Assembly: GCA_002825465.1 (NCBI GenBank)
Contig: PJER01000027.1
Location: forward strand, 1 to 30,132
DNA length: 30,132 nucleotides
Source of the DNA: Candidatus Thorarchaeota archaeon MP8T_1
GTDB taxonomy: Archaea; Asgardarchaeota; Thorarchaeia; Thorarchaeales; Thorarchaeaceae
Direction of reading: 5' to 3'
Positions 23,550 to 30,132 of the stretch are shown here, one piece after another; position 1 is the stretch's first letter; every line of letters begins with the position of its first letter. The notes beneath the pieces are model-generated. The model searched no databases and had not been told where the DNA came from. It saw only the letters and a program-made list of their open reading frames with translations. The translations under genes and the position numbers were made by a program.

Positions 23550-25574
23550 ATGGTCAATTCTAGAATATTATCCATAAAGGTCTGGATGTCACCAAAAGAG
23601 TGCCACAGAGGTGTCCTAGAATTTAAGTCAGATGATGTAGTACTGACTTTACAATCTGGACAAGCCCTATCAGCTAAGAATGCAGATACTGATGTTCTTT
23701 TTGAAATATTGGATCCTATTTCTCTTAGTGAAGATGGATACGACAGGATTGATTCATCAGTAAGTAAATACAAAATTCAATTGAAACCAGATCAAATGAT
23801 ACAACATCAATATACCAATCGAGGAACACAATTCATCGAGGATATATTCCCACCTTCAACAAGAGGATTTTACGGAAGATTACAATCAGGAATTCATAAT
23901 GCACTTTACACAGTACAACGGATTCATAATAATGACCTATTTTTATTGTCTATTTCTAACCCAGAAACGGGTCAAATCTATGAGAATCAAATAATTCAAC
24001 CATTTGAAGCAGAAGCCCTTGCGATGACTGAGGATAGTGTGATACGAAAGAATCTCTTTACAAATGTAGCAAAGAGTAAGGGAAAATCAAGAAAGGAAAT
24101 TCTAAAGATATTAGATACACCTCCTCCATCTTGGGAGGAATTATCAAAACTTGTAGTTGGAGTATCAATTCCAAATCTAGAACTTGGAAAAACAATGGGA
24201 GAAACACTTGCTCGGATAGTACCGTCTTCATTTCCAGAGGAGATAAGAGAGGAACTGATGGTGTTCCTTGCCTATGTAAATGAGGGGGTAATTCCCACGG
24301 AGGATCCCCTAGTCTACTCGTATAAATTTGCTTCAATGAGTATTTTGGAAAATCTATTGAATGGCCATATAATGCATCTTATTGATGGGACACAATGGCC
24401 CCCCTATGTACAACTTATGACTCTAGCTGAACGAGGACAACTAGATTTACCAAAACGAGCTGTTCATGACTCGATTAAGAACTCTCCTTGGTTACTCTTC
24501 AGCATTAAATGTGCAGAATATCTATCAAATTGGCAGGATATTGTAATTTCTTCAGCAAGAGAATTAAACAAATCGGAAAGAGTTGTATTAGGACTTCCAA
24601 CCACAAAGAACAGTGCTAAGAAATCAAGAAAAGCGTGGAAGCAAAGATTTGCAGAAATGTCGCGTGGATTGAGGGTCTATGGCCATATCAATCATACATC
24701 TCTGGGTCTCTCTGAGCTCATTTACCTAGGAGCGGCGTACAGATGGCCACATAGACATATGAAATTCATTACACGATTAGGTGGAATAAGTGACAGCTCC
24801 CCGCACATGCAAGTGATGTTGGTTCCAATTTCAGCTATTGAACAAATGAAACGAGCACTTCCTAGTATTATTGAGATATCTTGGTCTGCACGAACTTCTA
24901 ACTTGAATTTGTTCAATATCCAGGAAAGAAGGTGGAATGTTTCTTCTGATGATCTTATTGATTCGGTGACAAGAAAAATTACTGCGAGAAGATTGAAGAA
25001 GAATTTTGGCGAGCTGGCTTCATCTGAAAAACACAAACTTACAATCGAAGAAGTAAGAAATATCGATTTAGTTGCTGAAGGAGTGGATTTGGCATTTCTA
25101 GAGATACCTGAGTTTCTATCAAATTGGAGTAGCAATGAAAGAGAGAGCCGTCAGGTGATATCTAACCTTGTAAAAAGAGGGATAATGAAGCTATCATATG
25201 AGGTGTCAGATAGTAGTTTACTATCATTAGCAATAATCGCACAGGGAGAGAGTCGTAGTTTATACTCTTTAGTTTCTAGTTTTTTGACAAATACACCAAC
25301 CGCTTATGCCAGAATTAGCAAAACTGGAGAGGATGCAGTGATACTCTCCAGACTTCCCGAACGGATAGTATATGATGTTGCTTCAGAATTGACAACCCAA
25401 GGAATTGAACAAGGCATCAATATTCGATGCTTGCGACCTACAACATTTCGAAGATATACCTCAAATCTATATCAACGCCTCTTGAAAGATGATGGGACTT
25501 GGGATGATGATGTCAGTGCGTTCCTTTCGCAAGCTCGATCAAAGCGAAAAGAGCTGTCAGAGAGTAATGCTTAA
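23550..25574 (+). CDS. Unassigned 674-residue protein, possible C-terminal winged helix
   Basis: I do not recognise this protein. It has no signal peptide or membrane segment and no catalytic motif I can name. The N-terminal 150 residues look strand-rich (HRGVLEFKSDDVVLTLQSG, GTQFIEDIFPPSTRGFYGRL). The middle is helical (SFPEEIREELMVFLAYVNEG, SMSILENLLNGHIMHLIDG), with a tryptophan/histidine-rich piece near YLGAAYRWPHRHMKFITRL. Residues about 525-570, with NERESRQVISNLVKRGIMKL, resemble a winged-helix unit. The C-terminus is basic (SQARSKRKEL). Start ATG with AGGAG nine bases upstream. It sits alone between tRNA-Trp and 5S rRNA, and looks more AT-rich with more AGA/ATA codons than neighbouring ribosomal genes, which may mean recent acquisition or low expression. 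Confidence 0.85.
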   Translation: MVNSRILSIKVWMSPKECHRGVLEFKSDDVVLTLQSGQALSAKNADTDVLFEILDPISLSEDGYDRIDSSVSKYKIQLKPDQMIQHQYTNRGTQFIEDIFPPSTRGFYGRLQSGIHNALYTVQRIHNNDLFLLSISNPETGQIYENQIIQPFEAEALAMTEDSVIRKNLFTNVAKSKGKSRKEILKILDTPPPSWEELSKLVVGVSIPNLELGKTMGETLARIVPSSFPEEIREELMVFLAYVNEGVIPTEDPLVYSYKFASMSILENLLNGHIMHLIDGTQWPPYVQLMTLAERGQLDLPKRAVHDSIKNSPWLLFSIKCAEYLSNWQDIVISSARELNKSERVVLGLPTTKNSAKKSRKAWKQRFAEMSRGLRVYGHINHTSLGLSELIYLGAAYRWPHRHMKFITRLGGISDSSPHMQVMLVPISAIEQMKRALPSIIEISWSARTSNLNLFNIQERRWNVSSDDLIDSVTRKITARRLKKNFGELASSEKHKLTIEEVRNIDLVAEGVDLAFLEIPEFLSNWSSNERESRQVISNLVKRGIMKLSYEVSDSSLLSLAIIAQGESRSLYSLVSSFLTNTPTAYARISKTGEDAVILSRLPERIVYDVASELTTQGIEQGINIRCLRPTTFRRYTSNLYQRLLKDDGTWDDDVSAFLSQARSKRKELSESNA

Positions 25575-25576
25575 AA
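25570..25576 (+). promoter_or_regulatory. 5S rRNA TATA box, overlapping an upstream stop codon
   Basis: CTTAAAA includes the TAA stop codon of the 674-residue protein (25572-25574) and lies about 29 bases before the 5S 5' end. The same CTTAAAA core appears before tRNA-Ser, supporting a shared stable-RNA promoter form. Confidence 0.6.
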
Positions 25577-25601
25577 CCAATTGCTGAAAGCAAACATCTT
25601 G

Positions 25602-25718
25602 ATGGCGGCCATAGTCCTGAGTGATCACCTGATCTCGGCCGAACTCAGAAGTTAAGCCTCAGCGACGTTTACGCAGATGTGCGGTGCGCGAGCCCGTGAC
25701 AGGGCGTAAAGCTGCCAC
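25602..25718 (+). rRNA. rrf: 5S ribosomal RNA
   Basis: The ends pair as helix I: TGGCGGC (25603-25609) with GCTGCCA (25711-25717). The loop B/C region has GATCACCTGATC and the conserved CGAACTCAGAAGTTAAGC core, a hallmark of 5S rRNA. Length, about 117 bases, is normal. It has its own promoter and a T-rich tract downstream (25719-25735). No 16S or 23S sequence is adjacent, so this 5S gene is unlinked from other rRNA genes within at least 25 kb to the left and 4 kb to the right. Exact ends may differ by one or two bases. Confidence 0.95.
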
Positions 25719-25809
25719 TTTCTTATTTCTTGTTTGAATCTTTAGTAATACAAAAATGTAGAGATAGAAGCCGTTAAAAGAATACAAACGGCAATCGGAT
25801 TTGATTTAC

Positions 25810-26928
25810 ATGCAGATAGGAGCCCAAAACGAATTCAGTTGGATCATCAATATAGCATTCTTTGCATTCATCATGCTGTTCAGTCTATATGGTGCCAAAT
25901 TTCAGATGTGGCAATGGCTGAAGCAGATTGAGATAGGATTGGCTGAGATGAAACGTATGTTTGTCGAATCTCGACAGACTGCAATTAATACATTCAAGGA
26001 ATTTGGACTTTCAGAAGAAGAGGTTGCAAAGGAACTTGACCAGTTCATGGATTACTTCACAATCATGCCTGTGGACCTAGATCCAGCAGGAATTCTAAAG
26101 CGCCTTGACCATCTCCTTGATGTACGTAGAGATAGATTTCAAGAGTTTGTACAAGACCTTGCCCCCGAATCCACTGATAGCATGAATCAGAACCTTGAGA
26201 ATACACTTGAGGTGACACAGGTTCTGGGTCTCATATACAGAGTTGTGAGACATTTCTATATCATTGGAAAGAAGACTGGCAGTCAGATTATGATTATGCA
26301 GATTCAAATGCAAATGCCTGATCTACTTAGATTGGCAAAAGCATACTTCGATGCCATTGGAGCATTCTCAGAAGGTAAGCCCATCGGTGACAGTATCGGA
26401 CCTCTAGTCATTACAAAATTTGCTAGAGAATTTGGTGGAACCCCTGAGAGCTACAACCATGAGATATCAAAAGAGGTCGGATACTATGTTATTGAGGTTG
26501 ATGGACGCACAGTATATGCTCTTCGTGCAACTGGTCCAGGTGGAACAGTGGGAAAACCTGGATTTGGTGTGAAGAATCTTATGGACAAATTCGGAGAAAA
26601 AATATCCAGAATCATCACGGTTGATGCAGCTTTGAAGTTTGAAGGTGAGGTTCTAGGACGAGTTGCAGAAGGTACCGGAGCTGCAATTGGAGACCCAGGT
26701 CCTGAAAAACATGCAATGGAACAGGTAGCAACTGAGCACGGTATTGGAATTGAAGCAATTGTCATTAAGGAAGATGAAGCCGCTGCTGTCGGAATTATGG
26801 ATAAGAAGATTCTGGATGCAGTTCCTGAAGTAATCGAACGTATCAAGACTGCAATCCAAAAGAGAACGAAACCAGGTGATGGTATCATCTTGGCAGGGAT
26901 TGGTAACACAATCGGGATTGGTCTGTGA
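25810..26928 (+). CDS. DUF1512-family archaeal membrane-associated protein
   Basis: This protein, 372 residues from the ATG at 25810, matches the archaeal DUF1512 family. An N-terminal membrane helix (IINIAFFAFIMLFSLYGA) is followed by a helical region with FGLSEEEVAKELDQFMDYF and VDLDPAGILKRLDHLLDVR, then a second half with YVIEVDGRTVYALRATGPGG and several glycine-rich turns, ending KPGDGIILAGIGNTIGIGL. Function is unknown. The frame opens nine bases earlier at a TTG. However, the TATA box GTTAAAAG at 25773-25780 predicts transcription to begin near there, so the ATG is the better start, with almost no leader. It is followed after 11 bases by a small zinc-ribbon gene and probably forms an operon. 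Confidence 0.85.
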   Translation: MQIGAQNEFSWIINIAFFAFIMLFSLYGAKFQMWQWLKQIEIGLAEMKRMFVESRQTAINTFKEFGLSEEEVAKELDQFMDYFTIMPVDLDPAGILKRLDHLLDVRRDRFQEFVQDLAPESTDSMNQNLENTLEVTQVLGLIYRVVRHFYIIGKKTGSQIMIMQIQMQMPDLLRLAKAYFDAIGAFSEGKPIGDSIGPLVITKFAREFGGTPESYNHEISKEVGYYVIEVDGRTVYALRATGPGGTVGKPGFGVKNLMDKFGEKISRIITVDAALKFEGEVLGRVAEGTGAAIGDPGPEKHAMEQVATEHGIGIEAIVIKEDEAAAVGIMDKKILDAVPEVIERIKTAIQKRTKPGDGIILAGIGNTIGIGL

Positions 26929-26939
26929 GGTGATATAGA

Positions 26940-27299
26940 ATGGGAATTGTATCAAAACTTATTGGAATTGCATTGGCAGCTGTGGGATTTGTTGTCTTGT
27001 TCTTTGGAATGAATGACCCAACAATAATGTCATACGTCTACTCCTTCATTGGACTGCTCATAATGTCAATGGGATTTGCTCTCTTGACTGCTGGAAAGCC
27101 AAAAGAAGAGAAACCACCACCGCCAACTGTGACCGAGATCAGATGTAATGACTGTGACTTCAAGGAGATTCGTGACTTCAAGAAAGGTGATTTCATCCTA
27201 AAATCTGTCGAGGAAACATGTCCTAAATGCCAGAGTGGTATGACAGTCGAAGGTGTATACATCATTCGCGAGGAACCAAAAGAGACCTACAATGTCTAA
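26940..27299 (+). CDS. Small two-TM protein with C-terminal zinc ribbon
   Basis: The 119-residue protein has two membrane helices (about 5-24 and 32-51), a proline-rich linker (KPKEEKPPPPTVTE) and a zinc ribbon with paired cysteines: CNDC (69-72) and CPKC (about 93-96). The metal-binding domain faces the cytosol if the linker follows the positive-inside rule. AGGTGA in the 11-base gap is a near-perfect binding site, so it is translated from the DUF1512 transcript. Its stop TAA (27297-27299) overlaps the convergent stop of the methionine aminopeptidase gene. No family name is known to me. Confidence 0.85.
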   Translation: MGIVSKLIGIALAAVGFVVLFFGMNDPTIMSYVYSFIGLLIMSMGFALLTAGKPKEEKPPPPTVTEIRCNDCDFKEIRDFKKGDFILKSVEETCPKCQSGMTVEGVYIIREEPKETYNV

Positions 27300-28195
27300 G
27301 ATCTCTCAGTTAGTATAACTGGACCATCTTCGGAAATGAAGATTGTATGCTCGGCCTGACTAATAGGTCGAGCTTTCTTCTCTATTTGCATTGGATAGCC
27401 AACAATTGCTTTTTCTTGCACTAGCTCCCTAATTTCAGTGATAATATCAATATCTTTGCTAGCTGTGCCAATCCATCGAGATGCGAACGGAAGCGGACCA
27501 TACTTCTTTCGAAGATATTTTCTTAATTTCTCAGTTGTTCCTTCTAATGGTTCATCGAGACCTGTGTTTGCAAAAATATAGACGAATTCACTGTCTATGA
27601 CAGTTCCACTACCGCTTGTTGCATAGGGTTCAATTGCATAGTATTCACCGACCTCAATAACTGGAGTTCCACGTTTTTTGACATTAGGTACCTGTTTACC
27701 AGCATGCAAACGGTATGGTTTGAGGTCGTGACCTGATAGATTTGAGATGGGGAGGAGACCATATTCTTTAATGACACTCTCAATAGTAGCTCCGACGTCT
27801 CCAAGAGATGTTCCGGGAGTCATCATTGCTATTGCTTCTGACAAAGCATCATCTGTGGCAGCCACGAATCCCTCTAATGTACCATCAATATCGACTGTAA
27901 GCGCAGTATCAGCAATATATCCATCAACATGAACTCCAATATCGAGTTTGACTACTCCAAATTCTGGAACTTCACTTCTATCGCCTCGTGGAGAAGTACT
28001 ATGAGCGGCTATATGATTGATTGATACATTACAGGGAAAAGCAGGAATGCCACCATAGCCCCTAATCTTCTTCTCTGCAGTGGAGCAGATCTTGATGATA
28101 CGAGTCTTTGGTTCAATCATCTCACTGATTTCTTTGAGGACTCTCGCAGCAATCTTGCCTGATTTTACAGCTGAGGGATTGGGATTGGCGACCAC
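27296..28195 (-). CDS. map: Methionine aminopeptidase, type II (copy A)
   Basis: It removes the initiator methionine from nascent proteins. The 299-residue protein has all metal ligands: His65 (NHIAAHSTSP), Asp85 (VVKLDIGVH), Asp96 (YIADTALTV), His156 (LSGHDLKP), Glu189 (YAIEPYAT) and Glu282 (SQAEHTIF), spaced as in Pyrococcus MetAP. The RLHAGKQVPN segment is the type II signature. Start is GTG behind AGGTG with five bases of spacing. A second copy lies upstream at 28250-29167. Both are intact, so this is a real duplication rather than a broken remnant. Region 232-260 (ending PLPFASRWIG) differs from copy B. Confidence 0.96.
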   Translation of the reverse strand: MVANPNPSAVKSGKIAARVLKEISEMIEPKTRIIKICSTAEKKIRGYGGIPAFPCNVSINHIAAHSTSPRGDRSEVPEFGVVKLDIGVHVDGYIADTALTVDIDGTLEGFVAATDDALSEAIAMMTPGTSLGDVGATIESVIKEYGLLPISNLSGHDLKPYRLHAGKQVPNVKKRGTPVIEVGEYYAIEPYATSGSGTVIDSEFVYIFANTGLDEPLEGTTEKLRKYLRKKYGPLPFASRWIGTASKDIDIITEIRELVQEKAIVGYPMQIEKKARPISQAEHTIFISEDGPVILTERS

Positions 28196-28249
28196 AAGAA
28201 CACCTAACCTATGAAGAATTTAATCCGCTCTTAAGCGGTTCCATGTCCG

Positions 28250-29167
28250 CTACGATAATTCATTATCACGACGGGTGGAAACAATAGCACCTTCTGGACC
28301 GACAAAGACGCTATGTTCAAACTGAGAGACCATTCCATCCTTTGCCTCATAGAGAACAGGATATCCATGAATTGCTCCGGACCGCTGTAGTGTTTTAATT
28401 GCTACTTCAACATCAACACCTGTGATCTTGCCATGCAACCAGCGTCCTGCCCAAGGGAGACTCTTGAACATCTGTCTTGCAGCATTACGTACTCGCAATG
28501 AGTCCCGATCCATCTTCTTCTTATTTTTCAGATCATTTGAGAAGATGTATGCATATTGACCACTCTTGATTGCTCCACTACCATTGGTAGCAAAGGGTTC
28601 GATTGCATAGGTTTCTCCAAGACCCATTGCAGAGGATATCTTCATTCCAACGTTAGGCACATTCTTTCCAGCATGAAGACTCCATGGCTTTAGTTGATGG
28701 CCTGATAGTTGATGTACTGGTTTCAAGCCATGTTTCTTGATTGTCTGCTCTATGGATTTGCCAACTTCTCCCAATCGAACATTAGGACTTACGGTTTCTA
28801 TTGCTGCCTCAAGTGCATCTCTCGCGGCAGCTACATATTTCTCATATGACCCATCTAGGTCTACCGTGATAGCTGTATCTGAGATGTACCCATTAACATG
28901 AGCACCAATATCGATCTTCACTAGTCCCTTGTCTGGGAAGATTTTCTTGTCCCCGTGGGGACTTGAATAATGAGCTGCCTCATTGTTGATAGATACATTG
29001 CAGGGGAAAGCAATTCCAGTAGCCCCAAATTCTAGTATCTTCTCTTCAGCAAGGGTGCATATTTTGAGCAGTTTGACTCCCGGTTTTACCTCACCCTCAA
29101 CGAGACTGAGTACCTTTCCTGCAATTTTCCCTGCTTTCATGAAATCTGGATGAGGTTTCACTGACAT
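28250..29167 (-). CDS. map: Methionine aminopeptidase, type II (copy B)
   Basis: The 305-residue protein conserves the full metal set: His66 (NNEAAHYSSP), Asp86 (LVKIDIGAH), Asp97 (YISDTAITV), His157 (LSGHQLKP), Glu190 (ETYAIEPF) and Glu284 (SQFEHSVF). Both copies keep the LHAG type II motif. Copy B adds a basic piece (LKNKKKMDRDSLRVRNAAR) after residue 213. The TATA box TATTTAAG (29202-29209) places the start point near 29176, a short leader. It precedes copy A by 54 bases on the same strand, so they may be co-transcribed. Whether both act on the same substrates is unknown. Confidence 0.95.
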   Translation of the reverse strand: MSVKPHPDFMKAGKIAGKVLSLVEGEVKPGVKLLKICTLAEEKILEFGATGIAFPCNVSINNEAAHYSSPHGDKKIFPDKGLVKIDIGAHVNGYISDTAITVDLDGSYEKYVAAARDALEAAIETVSPNVRLGEVGKSIEQTIKKHGLKPVHQLSGHQLKPWSLHAGKNVPNVGMKISSAMGLGETYAIEPFATNGSGAIKSGQYAYIFSNDLKNKKKMDRDSLRVRNAARQMFKSLPWAGRWLHGKITGVDVEVAIKTLQRSGAIHGYPVLYEAKDGMVSQFEHSVFVGPEGAIVSTRRDNELS

Positions 29168-29201
29168 TATCAGTCACTAGTCAAAACTGAGCGTGATGCT
29201 G

Positions 29202-29209
29202 TATTTAAG
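29202..29209. promoter_or_regulatory. TATA-like element between copy B of MetAP and the UPF0173 gene
   Basis: TATTTAAG (minus strand CTTAAATA) lies about 29 bases before a leftward start near 29176. Rightward it would start transcription near 29235, 52 bases before the UPF0173 ATG, where GAGGAGA provides a binding site. It may serve one or both directions. Confidence 0.4.
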
Positions 29210-29286
29210 TTTCAGATTGGTCTTTTCCATGTCGAAACATAGAAGTGGTAACTCTGTTGACAATATTTGTGAGGAGAATATAGATA

Positions 29287-29964
29287 ATGAGAGTTACATA
29301 CTTAGGACACGCATCATTCAAGATAGAATCAGATGGAAAAACTGTATTCGTAGACCCATGGCTTAATGGCCCTACATCACCAATCAAAGTGATTGATGTA
29401 CAGAAGGCGGACATTGTACTTGTAACGCATGATCATGGAGATCACGGCTATCAAGAAGCTGTTGAGATATGTAAGAAAACAGGGGCATATTTCATTGCAA
29501 TCAATGAACTAGCCATTCAAGCAAGGGAAGATGAAGGACTTGAAAAAGTTCATCCTCTGAACATTGGAGGAAGTGTAAATGTTGGAGGAGTCGAGGTGAC
29601 CCTAGTACAGGCATTTCATTCATGTGAAATAGGTTCACCAACTGGATTTATAGTCAAATTCCCAAGTGATACATTCTACCACGCAGGAGATACAGGTCTA
29701 TTTGCCACGATGGAATTGTTTGGGCAATTGTATGAAATTGATGTTTTCATGGTTCCGATTGGATCGTTCTACACGATGAATATTACTCAGGCTGCTATAG
29801 CAACGAAGCTTGTCAAACCAAAAGTGGTCATTCCAATGCATTACAATACCTTTCCAGCAATTGAAGCAGATCCTGGCAAATTCAGAGATGCAGTTAGTGA
29901 AACTGCACCGGGTGTAAAAGTCGAGATACTTTCACCAGGTCTGTCAGAAGATTTGGAATTCTAA
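29287..29964 (+). CDS. UPF0173 metal-dependent hydrolase (metallo-beta-lactamase fold)
   Basis: The 225-residue protein has the metallo-beta-lactamase fold of the UPF0173 family. THDHGDHG holds the metal ligands His48, His50, Asp52 and His53. Further parts are LVQAFHSCEIGSPTGFIV, FYHAGDTGLFATM with the second-metal His and Asp, and VIPMHYNTFP near the C-terminus. The N-terminal start MRVTYLGHASFKIESDG is typical. Substrate is not known; such proteins hydrolyse phosphoesters or other acyl bonds. ATG start with GAGGAGA about ten bases before it. Single gene, followed by the structured element at 29973. Confidence 0.92.
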   Translation: MRVTYLGHASFKIESDGKTVFVDPWLNGPTSPIKVIDVQKADIVLVTHDHGDHGYQEAVEICKKTGAYFIAINELAIQAREDEGLEKVHPLNIGGSVNVGGVEVTLVQAFHSCEIGSPTGFIVKFPSDTFYHAGDTGLFATMELFGQLYEIDVFMVPIGSFYTMNITQAAIATKLVKPKVVIPMHYNTFPAIEADPGKFRDAVSETAPGVKVEILSPGLSEDLEF

Positions 29965-29972
29965 TGTGACAG

Positions 29973-30120
29973 GGAATAGGGGCCGGCATCTGTAACCCTT
30001 CACACTAACTCCCAGCATCACAGCATCGGAAATGCATCCGGCTCCACTGAGCTGTCTCGCGTCGGGAAAATTGATACCGACCGACCTGACAATGTACGAG
30101 ACCGGGGTGACCCCTATTTC
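29973..30120. ncRNA. Candidate structured RNA domain of unknown class
   Basis: GGAATAGGGG (29973-29982) and CCCCTATTTC (30111-30120) pair over 10 bp with one G-U, enclosing 128 bases. Inside are smaller paired elements: GTCTCG with CGAGAC, GTCGG with CCGAC within it, GCAT/ATGC around CGGAA, and CCGG near each end of the left half. It lies 8 bases after the UPF0173 stop and has no reading frame. The order of helices fits neither SRP RNA (no GGAAGGGAGCAG-type helix 8 motif) nor RNase P RNA (no GGAAAGTCC region) on either strand. Strand and true ends are unknown, and it may continue past the window. Confidence 0.4.
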
Positions 30121-30132
30121 ATCTGTGGGATA

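Noticed and set aside
28225..28238. CCGCT/AGCGG hairpin between the two MetAP genes as a terminator
   Set aside because: Only five base pairs and no following T run; too weak to claim separate transcripts.
29973..30120. SRP RNA or RNase P RNA
   Set aside because: A CTGTAACCC stretch recalls the SRP Alu region, but the closing helix encloses only 128 bases and the helix 8 motif is missing. The conserved GGAAAGTCC region of RNase P RNA is absent on both strands.
1..30132. CRISPR arrays, transposons, integrases or attachment sites
   Set aside because: No regularly spaced repeats, transposase or integrase motifs, or duplicated tRNA ends were seen.

Overview
The window is archaeal chromosome. 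Evidence: rpl3-rpl4-rpl23-rpl2 in archaeal-type forms, a linked Nop5-fibrillarin pair, archaeal Elp3, archease, two type II methionine aminopeptidases, eS30, an intron-containing tRNA-Trp, archaeal-type TATA boxes (CTTAAAAG-like) about 27-30 bases before start points, and AGGTGA-type ribosome binding sites. An FtsZ-dividing archaeon that also carries eS30 fits the Asgard archaea (for example Thorarchaeia) well. That placement is inference; only 'archaeon' is firm.

Layout. 1-9141 is mostly a leftward block. A DJ-1/PfpI gene (260-814, +) is followed by a leftward series read from right to left: archease, a SPOUT RNA methyltransferase, a glycyl radical enzyme, uL3, uL4, uL23, uL2, a strong hairpin terminator, then a ribbon-helix-helix regulator that overlaps ftsZ by one base. 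Two points stand out. The glycyl radical enzyme sits between the SPOUT gene and rpl3, which are neighbours in some other archaea. The S10-type cluster stops after uL2 and is followed by a cdrS-ftsZ-like cell division pair. 9209-9295 is tRNA-Ser(TGA), sharing a short promoter region with archease.

9362-16651 is accessory in character: a CPBP-family membrane protease, a one-TM hypothetical, a TM1586-type nitroreductase, an ATC-hydrolase-like protein, a surface protein with seven SBBP repeats and a membrane anchor (with an 18-bp perfect palindrome upstream), then Elp3 behind a small HEAT-like gene.

16791-22900 is largely information processing and nucleotide metabolism: eS30, the pyrD-pyrK pair, a tightly overlapping nop5-flpA-DUF61 operon (box C/D RNP methylation), a COG1395-type HTH regulator and RNase HII.

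22966-25718 is RNA-rich: intron-bearing tRNA-Trp, a 446-base gap with a 10-bp hairpin and a possible small RNA, a 674-residue protein I cannot assign, and a solitary 5S rRNA whose TATA box overlaps that protein's stop codon. 25810-29964 holds a DUF1512 gene with a small zinc-ribbon membrane protein, two tandem type II methionine aminopeptidases, and a UPF0173 metallo-hydrolase. The last 150 bases fold into a domain closed by a 10-bp helix that I cannot assign to a known RNA.

No CRISPR array, transposase, integrase or insertion sequence was seen.
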